64,000 nt of DNA, taken from contig CP108521.1 in assembly GCA_035999765.1 (NCBI GenBank), positions 7,626,001 through 7,690,000 of the forward strand, written 5' to 3'. Every line of letters begins with the position of its first letter. Position 1 is the stretch's first letter. Below the pieces are notes generated by a model. That model was not told where the DNA came from and did not search any database. It worked only from the letters and a program-made list of their open reading frames with translations. This stretch comes from Streptomyces sp. NBC_01231. GTDB taxonomy: Bacteria; Actinomycetota; Actinomycetes; Streptomycetales; Streptomycetaceae. A program made the translations under genes and the position numbers. Below, one piece after another: positions 51,406 through 60,496 of this stretch.

Positions 51406-52232
51406 CACGTCGTGCCGTGGCCCGGACGCTGGTGTATCTCTCGCTGATCGCCGCCACGCTGGTGGTCCTGCTCCCGCTCGGCGTCGTCCTGCTGACCTCC
51501 CTCAAGTCCGAGAAGGAGATGGCGGACGGCGGCGGGGCCCTGTCGCTCCCGGACGACCCGCTCAACTTCCACAACTACGTGTCGGCGTTCGAGGGCGGCG
51601 AGATGCTGTCGGCGTTCGGCAACACCGCCGTCATCCTGTTGTTCTCCATCGGCGGCACCGTCCTCATCGGCTCGATGACGGCGTACGCCATCGACCGCTT
51701 CACGTTCCGCTTCAGGAAACTGGTGGTCGCGCTCTTCCTGATCGCCGCGCTGGTCCCGGGCGTCACCACCCAGGTCGCGACCTTCCAGATCGTGAACAGC
51801 TTCGGGATGTTCGACTCGCTGTGGGCGCCGATCGTGCTCTACATGGGCACGGACATCGTCTCGATCTACATCTTCCTGCAGTTCGTACGGTCCATCCCGA
51901 TCTCCCTGGACGAGGCGGCCCGCCTGGACGGCGCGGGAGCCTTCACGATCTACCGCAAGGTCATCTTCCCCCTGCTCAGGCCGGCGATCGCGACGGTCGT
52001 GATCGTGAAGGGGATCACCGTCTACAACGACTTCTACATCCCGTTCCTCTACATGCCCTCGGAGGATCTTGGCGTGATCTCGACGTCGTTGTTCCGCTTC
52101 AAGGGCCCCTACGCCGCCCACTGGGAGACGATCTCGGCAGGAGCGGTCCTGGTGATCCTGCCGACCCTGATCGTCTTCCTGAGCCTGCAACGCTTCATCT
52201 ACAACGGCTTCATGCGAGGAGCGACGAGGTGA
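51402..52232 (+). CDS. Sugar ABC transporter permease (MalG type, mannoside locus)
   Basis: This 276-residue permease has an ATG that overlaps the previous stop by 4 bp. It has about six helices and the EAA loop LDEAARLDGAGAFTIYRKVIFPLLRPA, ending FIYNGFMRGATR. It converges on ribonuclease D with only a 15-bp gap and no visible terminator, so read-through antisense to rnd is possible. Confidence 0.92.
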   Translation: MTRRAVARTLVYLSLIAATLVVLLPLGVVLLTSLKSEKEMADGGGALSLPDDPLNFHNYVSAFEGGEMLSAFGNTAVILLFSIGGTVLIGSMTAYAIDRFTFRFRKLVVALFLIAALVPGVTTQVATFQIVNSFGMFDSLWAPIVLYMGTDIVSIYIFLQFVRSIPISLDEAARLDGAGAFTIYRKVIFPLLRPAIATVVIVKGITVYNDFYIPFLYMPSEDLGVISTSLFRFKGPYAAHWETISAGAVLVILPTLIVFLSLQRFIYNGFMRGATR

Positions 52233-52247
52233 GAGCGCCCGCGGCCG

Positions 52248-53552
52248 CTACGCGGACATCGCGGCCACCAGAACCGGCGTCACCTGCTCCACCTGCCACG
52301 GCCGAGCCCCGAACCCCGCCAGCGCGGCCGCCACGGACTGAGCGTCGACAACGGTGGGCGGCTCCCAGCAGACCCGTCGCACGGTGTCCGGCGTGATCAG
52401 GTTCTCCTGCGGCATGGTGAGCTGCTCGGCCAGCGCCGAGACGGCCGCCCGGGCCGCCGACAACCGAGCCGCGGCCTCGGGATCCTTGTCGGCCCAGGCC
52501 CTCGGCGGAGGCGGCCCCGTCACCGGCTGCCCCGGCTGCGGCAGCTGCGCGTCGGCCAGCTCCTTGGCCCGGTCGACGGCCGCCTGCCACTGCTCCAGCT
52601 GCCGCCGGCCCATCCGATGCCCGAACCCGTTCAACGCGGCGAGCGCGTGCACATTGGCCGGAACGGCGAGCGCCGCCTCGACGATGGCCGCGTCGGACAG
52701 CACCTTGCCCGGCGACACGTCCCGCCGCTGGGCGTTGCGGTCCCGCGTCTGCCACAGCTCGCGCACCACCGCGAGCTGCCGACGCCGCCGCACCTTGTGC
52801 ATCCCGGAGGTCCGCCGCCAGGGGTCCTTGCGCGGCTCCGGCGGCGGCGCCGACGCGATGGCGTCGAACTCCTGCTGCGCCCACTCCAGCTTGCCCTGCC
52901 GGTCCAGCTCCTTCTCCAGCGCGTCCCGCAGGTCGACGAGCAGCTCCACATCCAGTGCCGCGTAGCGCAGCCACGGCTCGGGCAGCGGCCGGGTCGACCA
53001 GTCGACGGCGGAGTGGCCCTTCTCCAGGACGAAGCCCAGCACGCCCTCGACCATCGCGCCGAGGCCCACCCGGGGGAACCCGGCGAGCCGGCCGGCCAGC
53101 TCGGTGTCGAACAGCCGAGTGGGGACCATGCCTATCTCCCGCAGGCACGGCAGGTCCTGGGTGGCGGCGTGCAGTACCCACTCCACACCGGAGAGCGCCT
53201 CGCCCAGGCCCGAGAGGTCGGGGCAGGCCACGGGGTCGATCAGCGCGGTCCCCGCGCCCTCACGGCGCAGCTGCACCAGATAGGCGCGCTGGCCGTAGCG
53301 GTAGCCGGACGCGCGCTCGGCGTCGACGGCGACGGGGCCGGAGCCGGCGGCGAAGGCGGCGATCACCTCCGCGAGCGACTCGTCGTCGGCGGTCACCGGC
53401 GGAATCCCCTCGCGTGGTTCCAGCAAGGGGATCGCTTCAGGGCCGGGCTCGGAGTTCGGCGCCCCCGTAACAGAAGATCCGCCGTCGTCCGGAGGGGCGC
53501 CTCCGGTGGTTCGCAGTGAAACGTCTGCTGCGGTCTCTTGGGCGTCGGTCAC
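52248..53552 (-). CDS. rnd: Ribonuclease D-like 3'-5' exoribonuclease with HRDC domain
   Basis: This 434-residue cytoplasmic RNase is expected to trim the 3' ends of tRNA and other small RNAs. The DEDDy active site is complete: Asp77 and Glu79 in VAVDAERASG, Asp133 in HAATQDLPCL, and Tyr197 with Asp201 in YAALDVELL. An HRDC domain (about 250-335) and a C-terminal helical region follow. The first 50 residues are a Pro/Glu/Gly-rich extension not found in the E. coli enzyme. It is a single gene with its own promoter region. Confidence 0.93.
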   Translation of the reverse strand: MTDAQETAADVSLRTTGGAPPDDGGSSVTGAPNSEPGPEAIPLLEPREGIPPVTADDESLAEVIAAFAAGSGPVAVDAERASGYRYGQRAYLVQLRREGAGTALIDPVACPDLSGLGEALSGVEWVLHAATQDLPCLREIGMVPTRLFDTELAGRLAGFPRVGLGAMVEGVLGFVLEKGHSAVDWSTRPLPEPWLRYAALDVELLVDLRDALEKELDRQGKLEWAQQEFDAIASAPPPEPRKDPWRRTSGMHKVRRRRQLAVVRELWQTRDRNAQRRDVSPGKVLSDAAIVEAALAVPANVHALAALNGFGHRMGRRQLEQWQAAVDRAKELADAQLPQPGQPVTGPPPPRAWADKDPEAAARLSAARAAVSALAEQLTMPQENLITPDTVRRVCWEPPTVVDAQSVAAALAGFGARPWQVEQVTPVLVAAMSA

Positions 53553-53578
53553 CTGTCAAGGGTATCCATGTATGGACA

Positions 53579-53612
53579 GCGCCCGCCGACGGAACGTTCC
53601 GTCGGCGGGCGC
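53579..53612. terminator. 34-bp perfect palindrome downstream of the LuxR-type regulator
   Basis: GCGCCCGCCGACGGAAC is followed directly by its exact reverse complement, centred on AACGTT. It lies 108 bp past the regulator stop and 27 bp before the rnd start, both on the minus strand, so it probably ends the regulator transcript ahead of rnd. Confidence 0.7.
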
Positions 53613-53719
53613 CTGGGGGTCGTAAACCAGTCAGCTCGGTGAAAGATCCGGCTCACTCGGGGTGGATACGCGGACGAAGATCGACGGTCGATCGGGTTCA
53701 CGTCCGTGAAGGGCGGGCG

Positions 53720-54382
53720 TCAGTGGATGATCCCGGTGCGCAGGGCCACCGCGACCATCCCGGCACGGTCACCCGTACCGAGCTTGCGGGCGATGCGGGC
53801 GAGGTGGCTCTTGACGGTCAGGGCGGACAGGCCCATCGAGACGCCGATCGCCTTGTTCGACTGGCCCTCCGCGACCAGTCGCAGCACCTCGACCTCCCGG
53901 CCGGACAGTTCGCGGTAGCCGCCCGGGTGACTCGGGGCACCCGGGGGGCGGCGGTGCATACGGGCGGCGGCGGCGCCGATGGGGGCGGCGCCGGGTCGGG
54001 TGGGGAGCCCGAGGTTGGTACGGGTGCCGGTGACGACGTAGCCCTTGACTCCGCCGGCGAGCGCGTTGCGTACGGCGCCGATGTCGTCGGCGGCGGACAG
54101 GGCGAGCCCGTTGGGCCAGCCCGCGGCGCGGGTCTCGGACAGGAGGGTGAGGCCGGAGCCGTCGGGCAGGTGGACGTCGGCGACGCAGATGTCGCGGGGG
54201 TTGCCGATGCGGGGACGAGCCTCCGCGACGGACGAGGCCTCGATGACGTCGCGCACACCGAGCGCCCACAGGTGGCGGGTGACGGTGGAGCGGACGCGCG
54301 GGTCGGCCACGACCACCATGGCGGTCGGCTTGTTCGGGCGGTAGGCGACCAGGCTTGCGGGCTGCTCGAGGAGAACGGACAC
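53720..54382 (-). CDS. Orphan LuxR/NarL-type response regulator with atypical receiver
   Basis: This 220-residue regulator starts at a GTG preceded by AGGAGG; an upstream GTG at 54472 lacks such a site. The receiver has the phosphorylation candidate Asp69 (CVADVHLPDGSG) and Lys113 (GGVKGYV), but only one Asp at the usual acidic pair (VVVADPRV). The C-terminal LuxR helix-turn-helix is intact (LSGREVEVLRLVAEGQSNKAIGVSMGLSALTVKSHLARIARKLG). There is no sensor kinase gene nearby. The reduced acidic pocket suggests phosphorylation-independent or ligand-controlled activity, but this is inference. Conserved next to rnd and hemE in Streptomyces, as I recall. Confidence 0.88.
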   Translation of the reverse strand: MSVLLEQPASLVAYRPNKPTAMVVVADPRVRSTVTRHLWALGVRDVIEASSVAEARPRIGNPRDICVADVHLPDGSGLTLLSETRAAGWPNGLALSAADDIGAVRNALAGGVKGYVVTGTRTNLGLPTRPGAAPIGAAAARMHRRPPGAPSHPGGYRELSGREVEVLRLVAEGQSNKAIGVSMGLSALTVKSHLARIARKLGTGDRAGMVAVALRTGIIH

Positions 54383-54680
54383 CAGGCCTCCTGGGTGGGG
54401 GACGGGGCCGGCTTGTGGGGAGGAAGCCGGGACGAATCGTGCTTTCAAGGTCACAGTCGTCTTCGGCACCAAACCCGTCCGCCTTTAGAGAATGATCACG
54501 ATCTAGTGAGTAACAATCCGTGCAATTCGGACACGCGATCGATCACCCGAAGATCGAACGGTTTCGCTCTGCGTCCAATACGTGGCCGAAAGTGGCCGTA
54601 TCGACAAAGAGATCGGAAAAAGAGGTCGACGAGGGTCGACCGTTGGTTCAGTGGTTGGTTCAGCGCCGGGCAGAGGGAGT
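54383..54680. other. Non-coding region between regulator and DUF3000 gene
   Basis: No gene is apparent. The region is AT-rich for this genome and should hold the minus-strand promoter of the regulator. GTTGGTTCAG occurs twice with a 2-bp gap (54642-54651 and 54654-54663), close to the 3' end of the DUF3000 gene. Confidence 0.5.
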
Positions 54681-55358
54681 TCAGCGCGACTGCGGGTCCC
54701 GGCGCTGCGGCAGTGTGACCACCGACGCGTCACCGGGACCGGCCGGCGGCAGTCCCGCGACCTGGGCCAGCAGATCGCACCAGGCCGCCAGGTGCGCCGC
54801 CGCGTCCGGCACCCCGCCCAGACCCTCCCGGGGTGTCCAGGACGCGCGGATCTCGATCTGCGAGGCGGCCGGACGTTCGGACAGACCACCGAAGTAGTGC
54901 GAGCTCGCACGGGTGACCGTGCCGCTCGGCTCGCCGCACGTCAGACCGCGCGCGGTGAGCGCTCCGGTCAGCCACGACCAGCAGACGTCGGGCAGCAGCG
55001 GATCGGCGGCCATCTCGGGCTCCAGCTCCGCGCGCACCAGCGTCACCAGCCGGAAGGTGCCCTGCCAGGCCTCGTGCCCGTCCGGGTCGTGCAGCAGCAC
55101 CAGCCGGCCGTCGGCCAGGTCCTGGTCGCCGTCGACGACCGCCGCTTCCAGCGCGTACGCGTGCGGAGCGAGCCGCCGCGGTGCCGGTGTCGGCTCCACC
55201 TCGATCTGCGGCCGCAACCGCGCCGCTCTCAGCGCGTCCACGGCCGCCCGGAAGGGCGGCGGAACCGACCTGCTCGTATGCCCCTCGCCCTCCTCGGTGT
55301 CCTTCGCCTCGTCCATCCCGCCAGTGCCGTCCGACAGTCGTCCCTGAGCCGCAGCCAT
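54681..55358 (-). CDS. DUF3000 family protein
   Basis: This 225-residue cytoplasmic protein matches the actinobacterial DUF3000 family by its conserved blocks ([70 protein letters not shown]-like [11 protein letters not shown]). Its function is unknown. The start is uncertain: ATG 55358 has no good ribosome site, and ATG 55316 ([12 protein letters not shown]) is a fair alternative. It is divergent from hemE, with 108 bp between the starts, a pairing conserved in Streptomyces as I recall. Confidence 0.82.
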   Translation of the reverse strand: MAAAQGRLSDGTGGMDEAKDTEEGEGHTSRSVPPPFRAAVDALRAARLRPQIEVEPTPAPRRLAPHAYALEAAVVDGDQDLADGRLVLLHDPDGHEAWQGTFRLVTLVRAELEPEMAADPLLPDVCWSWLTGALTARGLTCGEPSGTVTRASSHYFGGLSERPAASQIEIRASWTPREGLGGVPDAAAHLAAWCDLLAQVAGLPPAGPGDASVVTLPQRRDPQSR

Positions 55359-55466
55359 GCGGGGAAGATTAAGGGGAACGGGGGCCTCGCGCAGGGAGGG
55401 ACACCCAGTTGCCGGGCGTCGGGGTTGCCGTCGGGGCCGGGTTCGGTGGCGTGCGAGACTTGCCCC

Positions 55467-56555
55467 GTGAGTGCCAACGAGAGCCAGGCGAGCCCGCGCC
55501 CGGCGCAGCCGACAGCCACGTCCGACGCCGTCAAGGATTCCGCCTTCCTCAGGGCCTGCAGGCGTGAGCCGGTGCCGCACACGCCCGTGTGGTTCATGCG
55601 GCAGGCCGGGCGCTCGCTGCCGGAGTACCGCAAGGTCCGCGAGGGCATCCCGATGCTCGAGTCCTGCATGCGGCCCGAGTTGGTCACCGAGATCACTCTC
55701 CAGCCGGTGCGCCGGCACGGCGTCGACGCGGCGATCTACTTCAGCGACATCGTCGTCCCGCTCAAGGCGATCGGCATCGACCTCGACATCAAGCCCGGCG
55801 TCGGCCCGGTCGTCGAGCGCCCGATCCGCACCCGCGCGGACCTCGCCCAGCTCCGCGACCTCACCCCCGAGGACGTCTCCTACGTCACCGAGGCCATCGG
55901 CCTGCTGACCGCCGAGCTCGGCTCCACCCCCCTCATCGGTTTCGCCGGCGCCCCTTTCACCCTCGCGAGCTACCTCGTCGAGGGCGGTCCGTCGCGCACG
56001 TACGAGAACGCCAAGGCGATCATGTACGGCGACCCCGAGCTCTGGGCGGACCTGCTCGACCGGCTCGCGGACATCACGGCCGCCTTCCTGAAGGTGCAGA
56101 TCGAGGCGGGCGCGAGCGCGGTCCAGCTGTTCGACTCCTGGGCCGGCGCGCTGGCTCCGGCGGACTACCGCAGGTCGGTGCTGCCCGCCTCCGCCAAGGT
56201 CTTCGAGGCCGTCGCCGGCTACGGCGTACCCCGCATCCACTTCGGCGTCGGCACCGGTGAGCTGCTGAAGCCGATGAGCGAGGCCGGCGCCGATGTCGTC
56301 GGCGTCGACTGGCGCGTCCCGCTCGACGAGGCCGTCCGCCGCGTCGGCCCCGGAAAGGCACTCCAGGGCAACCTCGACCCGACCGTCCTGTTCGCCGGCA
56401 CCGAGGCCGTCGAGACCAAGACCCGCGAGGTCCTCGACGCGGCCGCCGGCCTCGAGGGCCACATCTTCAACCTCGGCCACGGCGTCATGCCGTCCACCGA
56501 CCCGGACGCGCTGACCCGGCTCGTCGAGTACGTCCACACCCGGACCGTCCGCTGA
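55467..56555 (+). CDS. hemE: Uroporphyrinogen decarboxylase
   Basis: This haem enzyme converts uroporphyrinogen III to coproporphyrinogen III. The product from GTG 55467 has 362 residues, the usual length. Family signatures are [16 protein letters not shown] near the N-terminus, [16 protein letters not shown] with the catalytic Asp, [26 protein letters not shown] and the C-terminal [15 protein letters not shown]. No cofactor is needed. With hemG and hemQ 4 kb downstream it fits the coproporphyrin-dependent route of Gram-positive bacteria. Confidence 0.96.
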   Translation: MSANESQASPRPAQPTATSDAVKDSAFLRACRREPVPHTPVWFMRQAGRSLPEYRKVREGIPMLESCMRPELVTEITLQPVRRHGVDAAIYFSDIVVPLKAIGIDLDIKPGVGPVVERPIRTRADLAQLRDLTPEDVSYVTEAIGLLTAELGSTPLIGFAGAPFTLASYLVEGGPSRTYENAKAIMYGDPELWADLLDRLADITAAFLKVQIEAGASAVQLFDSWAGALAPADYRRSVLPASAKVFEAVAGYGVPRIHFGVGTGELLKPMSEAGADVVGVDWRVPLDEAVRRVGPGKALQGNLDPTVLFAGTEAVETKTREVLDAAAGLEGHIFNLGHGVMPSTDPDALTRLVEYVHTRTVR

Positions 56556-56568
56556 CGCCTGCGCGCGC

Positions 56569-57393
56569 TCACCATGTGTGCCGGGGCCTCGCCCGCCTGC
56601 CGAACAGCAGGCCGCGCGGCTCCGGCGGCGGGGGCGTCCCCGGCTTCAGCGGCCAGGCGAGCAGCATGCCCGCGAGGAAACCGACGATGTGCGCCGCGTA
56701 CGCCACGGTGCCCACGCCGGAGACGCCCTCGCCGGACGAGTACACCGCCTGGAGCACGAACCAGAAGCCCAGCACCAGCCAGGCCGGCAGCCGCAGCGGC
56801 AGGAAGACCAGGAACGGCACCAGCACCCACACCCTGGCCTTCGGATACAGCACCAGATAGGCGCCCAACACCCCCGCGATGGCTCCGGACGCGCCGATCA
56901 GCGGGTCGGCGGAGTCGGCGTTGAACAGCGCGAAGCCGTACGACGCCGCGTAGCCGCAGGCGACGTAGAAGAGCGCGTACCGCACATGGCCCATGCGGTC
57001 CTCGACGTTGTTGCCGAAGATCAGCAGGAACAGCATGTTGCCCAGCAGATGCAGCCAGCCGCCGTGCAGGAACATCGCCGTGAGGACGCTGAGGGGCGGC
57101 GACTTGTCGTACGTCGGCGGGCCCACCACACAGCCCGCGCCCCGCGCCCCCACCCCGACGTCGCCGGTGGGCACGAGCCGCGGCAGCTGATGGTGGATCA
57201 GCTCCTGCGGCACGGCCGCGTACTGGTCCAGGAACGCCTGGAGGTGGCACAGCTGGGCCAGGTTGCTGTCGCCCGCCACGGAACCGGAGAGGCCGGGCAT
57301 GAAAAGGAAGACGAGGACGTTCGCGGCGATCAGCGCATACGTCACCCAGGGAGTGCGGCTCACGGGGTTCACGTCATGGACGGGGATGACCAC
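56569..57393 (-). CDS. Rhomboid-family intramembrane serine protease
   Basis: This 274-residue membrane protease has six or seven helices. The catalytic Ser169 is in GASGAIAGVLGAYL and His235 in AAHIVGFLAG. The stabilising HGGWLHLLGNMLFLLIFGNNVED block lies before helix 2. A cytoplasmic Pro-rich, basic tail ends the protein. Substrates are unknown. It converges on hemE with a 13-bp gap. The GTG at 57393 has no strong ribosome site. Confidence 0.9.
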   Translation of the reverse strand: MVIPVHDVNPVSRTPWVTYALIAANVLVFLFMPGLSGSVAGDSNLAQLCHLQAFLDQYAAVPQELIHHQLPRLVPTGDVGVGARGAGCVVGPPTYDKSPPLSVLTAMFLHGGWLHLLGNMLFLLIFGNNVEDRMGHVRYALFYVACGYAASYGFALFNADSADPLIGASGAIAGVLGAYLVLYPKARVWVLVPFLVFLPLRLPAWLVLGFWFVLQAVYSSGEGVSGVGTVAYAAHIVGFLAGMLLAWPLKPGTPPPPEPRGLLFGRRARPRHTW

Positions 57394-57518
57394 AAGGAAG
57401 TAGTGCCCCCGATGCGGGCGGCGAATCGGTGAACGCCTCCGTCCGCCTGCGCGTATGTCTCCTCAACCGCCCGCGGCACGGGGAAGGCGGGTCGCGGGGA
57501 CGACGTGAGGAACAGGCG

Positions 57519-57839
57519 ATGAACGACCGAGTTACTCCTCCGATGCACGCAACGCCCGACGGCGAGGCGGAGATCTCGCTGGTGCTGCGACTGCCCTGGG
57601 AGGACGTGGCACGGCTGGGCCAGGAGGCGGGACGGATGGCCGCGCAGATGCAGCGGCCGGTGACCCTCGACGAGGCGGTGAGCAACCGGCTCCGGTCGGC
57701 CCGGTCGGCGGCCCACGCGAAGCCCGCGGGGGAGCAGCCGGCCCCCATGACCAGCAGCGCCTCCGTCTCGTCGCTGCCGCCGAGGCCTCCGGCCGACCAG
57801 GCGAGGCAGGCGATCGAGAGGATCAACGGCACCGCGTAG
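57519..57839 (+). CDS. Small hypothetical protein
   Basis: This 106-residue protein has its ATG 9 bp after GAGGAA. A central segment (EISLVLRLPWEDVARLGQEAGRMAAQMQRPVTLDEAVSNRLRSARS, about residues 18-62) looks like a short strand plus two helices. The C-terminus is Pro/Ser/Ala-rich. No known domain was recognised. Codon bias is that of a real Streptomyces gene, and a stem-loop follows. Confidence 0.65.
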   Translation: MNDRVTPPMHATPDGEAEISLVLRLPWEDVARLGQEAGRMAAQMQRPVTLDEAVSNRLRSARSAAHAKPAGEQPAPMTSSASVSSLPPRPPADQARQAIERINGTA

Positions 57840-57847
57840 GAGTCCGT

Positions 57848-57875
57848 TCCCGCGGAAAGGTCCCTTGCCGCGGGA
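57848..57875. terminator. Bidirectional stem-loop
   Basis: TCCCGCGG pairs with CCGCGGGA around a 12-base loop between the convergent small gene (9 bp after its stop) and the flavoprotein gene. It can serve both. Confidence 0.65.
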
Positions 57876-57901
57876 GCGTCCCGTACCCCGGATCTGTCGG
57901 T

Positions 57902-59296
57902 TCAGGAGGTCCGCACTTTCAGAGCTGCCTTGCGGGCCGCCACCAGGACCGGGTCCCAGACCGGGGAGAACGGAGGGGCATAGCCCAGGTCCAGGGCTGT
58001 CATCTGTTCCACCGTCATGCCGGCCGTCAGGGCCACCGCGGCGATGTCGACTCGCTTGCCCGCGCCCTCCCGGCCGACGATCTGCACGCCGAGCAGCCGT
58101 CCCGTGCGGCGCTCGGCGAGCATCTTCACCGTCATGGGGGCGGCGTCCGGGTAGTAGCCCGCACGGCTGGTCGACTCGATGGTGACCGACTCGAAGCTCA
58201 GGCCCACCCTGCGCGCGTCCTTCTCCCGCAGTCCCGTACGCGCGATCTCCAGGTCGCACACCTTGCTGACCGCCGTGCCGACCACGCCCGGGAACGTGGC
58301 GTACCCGCCGCCCGCGTTCGTGCCGATGACCTGTCCGTGCTTGTTGGCGTGCGTGCCCAGCGCGATGTGCCGCAGCTGGCCCGAGACCAGGTCGAGGACC
58401 TCCACGCAGTCGCCGCCGGCCCAGATGTTCTCGTGCCCGCGCACCCGCATCGCCAGGTCGGTCAACAGGCCGCCGTGGGCGCCGAGCGGCAGCCCCGCCG
58501 CCGCGGCGAGCCCCGTCTCGGGACGCACCCCGATACCGAGCACGACCACGTCCGCCGGGTACTCGGCGTCCTGCGTGGCCACCGCCCGCACCCGGCCGTC
58601 GTCGGCCGTGAGCACCTTGGTGACCTCGGCGTCGTCGACCATGGTGATGCCCAGGCCCGCCATCGCCTCGTGCACCAGCCGGCCCATGTCCGGGTCGAGC
58701 GTGGACATCGGCTCCCTGCCCCGGTTGACGACCGTCACCTGGTAGCCGCGGTTGATGAGCGCCTCGGCCATCTCGACGCCGATGTAGCCCGCGCCGACCA
58801 CGACCGCCCGACGGCCACGTGTGCCTGCCAGTGTGTCGATGAGCGCCTGGCCGTCGTCGAGCGTCTGCACGCCGTGCACCCCGGGCGCGTCCACGCCCGG
58901 AAGATCCGGCCGGACGGGGCGGGCACCGGTCGCGATCACGAGTTTGTCGTACGACGTCCAGGACTCGGCCCCGGAATCGACGTCACGCGCGCGTACCCGC
59001 CCGCCGGCCACGTCGATCTCCGTGACCTCGGTGCGTATCCGCAGGTCGATGTCGCGCGCCCGGTGCTCCTCGGGCGTCCGGGCGATCAGCTGGTCCCGAT
59101 CGGAGACGTCACCGCCCACCCAGTACGGGATCCCGCACGCCGAGTAGGACGTGAAGTGGCCGCGCTCGAACGCCACGATCTCCAGCTCGTCCGGGCCCTT
59201 CAGCCGTCGGGCCTGCGACGCCGCGGACATCCCCGCGGCGTCGCCGCCGATCACGACCAGACGCTCCGGCCCACGCTTCGTACGGCTCATGCTCAT
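57902..59296 (-). CDS. FAD/NAD(P)H flavoprotein, CoA-disulfide reductase-like
   Basis: This 464-residue oxidoreductase belongs to the single-cysteine group of disulfide reductases. FAD-binding LVVIGGDAAGMSAASQARR is at the N-terminus, and the redox-active Cys54 sits in SYSACGIPYWVGG. A second Rossmann motif RRAVVVGAGYIGVEMAEALI binds NAD(P)H, and IWAGGDCVEV near residue 300 contacts FAD. A dimerisation domain completes it. Known members reduce CoA disulfide, persulfides or oxygen. Streptomyces uses mycothiol, so the true substrate is uncertain. ATG 59290 is an equal alternative start. Confidence 0.9.
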   Translation of the reverse strand: MSMSRTKRGPERLVVIGGDAAGMSAASQARRLKGPDELEIVAFERGHFTSYSACGIPYWVGGDVSDRDQLIARTPEEHRARDIDLRIRTEVTEIDVAGGRVRARDVDSGAESWTSYDKLVIATGARPVRPDLPGVDAPGVHGVQTLDDGQALIDTLAGTRGRRAVVVGAGYIGVEMAEALINRGYQVTVVNRGREPMSTLDPDMGRLVHEAMAGLGITMVDDAEVTKVLTADDGRVRAVATQDAEYPADVVVLGIGVRPETGLAAAAGLPLGAHGGLLTDLAMRVRGHENIWAGGDCVEVLDLVSGQLRHIALGTHANKHGQVIGTNAGGGYATFPGVVGTAVSKVCDLEIARTGLREKDARRVGLSFESVTIESTSRAGYYPDAAPMTVKMLAERRTGRLLGVQIVGREGAGKRVDIAAVALTAGMTVEQMTALDLGYAPPFSPVWDPVLVAARKAALKVRTS

Positions 59297-59352
59297 ACAA
59301 ACACGCTACGTGGGCAGGGCATTTCAGTCCCACTCAATGCACCGGCAGCGGC

Positions 59353-60339
59353 TCAGTGCTCCTCGCCGCCCTCCCGCGGGCGGGTGGGCTCGGGCGCCTG
59401 GCGGGCCGTCGGCAGCGGGCCGAGCGCGGTCGACGCGGGCGCGGCGGCGGGGCGGCGCGGCAGCCGGGGGCGGACGATCCGCAGCCACACCAGGACGATC
59501 AGCGCGGCCACCGCCACGAACGGCAGCACCGCCCCGATCGCCACGGCCAGCCAGCGCAGCATCGTCACGAACGCGTCCCAGCCGCCCGCCAGCGCGTCCG
59601 TGAACCCGGGGTCGTCGTCCTCCTGGGCCGCCTTCTTCACCGGCGTCTCGGACAGGGACAGGGTGATGGTGGCCAGGCTGGTGCGGTCCTTCAGGGACGA
59701 CTGCTGGGCCAGCAGCGCCTCCAGGTCGGATTCCCGCCTGCTCAGCTCGCCCTCCAGCGTCACCACGTCGCTGAGATCGGTCGCCTGGTCCATCAGTTCG
59801 CGCACCCGCGCCACGCTGGCGCGCTGCGACCTGATGCGGCTGTCCACGTCGACGACCTGATCGGTGACGTCCTGCGCCTTCGCCGTGCGTTCGAGGAGCT
59901 TGCCGGCGCCCTGGAGCTCGTCGAGGACCGTGTCGTACCGGTCGACGGGCACCCGCAGCACCACCCGGGTGCGCTCGCGGCCGTCCCCGTCCCGGCTGGT
60001 GGACTCGTTGCCGACGTAGCCGCCCGCGTTCTCGACGGTGCCGCGCGCCTCGTCGAGGGCCTTCGGTACGTCCTTGACCTGCACGGTCAGGGACGCGGTG
60101 CGGATGATGTGGCTGGTGACCTTGGGCGGCGCGGTCGCCTTTACGGCGCCCGCCCCGCCGGCGCCGTCGGCCGCGCCGCCGGGTGCGGCCTCCTTCGCGT
60201 CGCTCTGCGCGTCGGCCTTGTCGGCCGTCGTGCCGGCGGAATCAGCGCCGTCGGCGCTGCAGCCGGTCAGCGCGAGGGCCGCGGCCAGCAGAAGACCGGC
60301 CAGGGCTTGAACGGGTCGTACGGAACGTCGTGCGCGCAT
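59353..60339 (-). CDS. DUF4349 lipoprotein with coiled coil and membrane segment
   Basis: This 328-residue precursor has a lipobox (LTGC, about residue 24-27) after a clear signal. An Ala/Gly/Asp-rich linker leads to the DUF4349 domain (about 75-270), which opens with IIRTASLTVQVKDVPKALDEARGTVENAGGYV and contains a coiled coil (RSQRASVARVRELMDQATDLSDVVTLEGELSRRESDLEALL). One transmembrane helix (about 270-297) and a basic Pro-rich tail follow. Having both a lipid anchor and a C-terminal helix is usual for this family. Its function is unknown; an envelope role is inferred. Confidence 0.85.
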   Translation of the reverse strand: MRARRSVRPVQALAGLLLAAALALTGCSADGADSAGTTADKADAQSDAKEAAPGGAADGAGGAGAVKATAPPKVTSHIIRTASLTVQVKDVPKALDEARGTVENAGGYVGNESTSRDGDGRERTRVVLRVPVDRYDTVLDELQGAGKLLERTAKAQDVTDQVVDVDSRIRSQRASVARVRELMDQATDLSDVVTLEGELSRRESDLEALLAQQSSLKDRTSLATITLSLSETPVKKAAQEDDDPGFTDALAGGWDAFVTMLRWLAVAIGAVLPFVAVAALIVLVWLRIVRPRLPRRPAAAPASTALGPLPTARQAPEPTRPREGGEEH

Positions 60340-60496
60340 GCGGGCTACCCCCGAGGGTTGTGACGACTGACGCTCCTACGACGCCGGAGCGGGCCCGGAC
60401 GTTGGAGAAAAACGGTCCCGATGCGGTCACGGTCGGGACTCGTGAAGGACACCGGGCCGCCGCGGGGGTGTCAGTGGGGTCTGAGAAAGTGGGGGG

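Noticed and set aside
55359..56537. Minus-strand frame extending the DUF3000 gene across hemE
   Set aside because: The extension is antisense to hemE and has no domain. The real gene starts at or after 55358.
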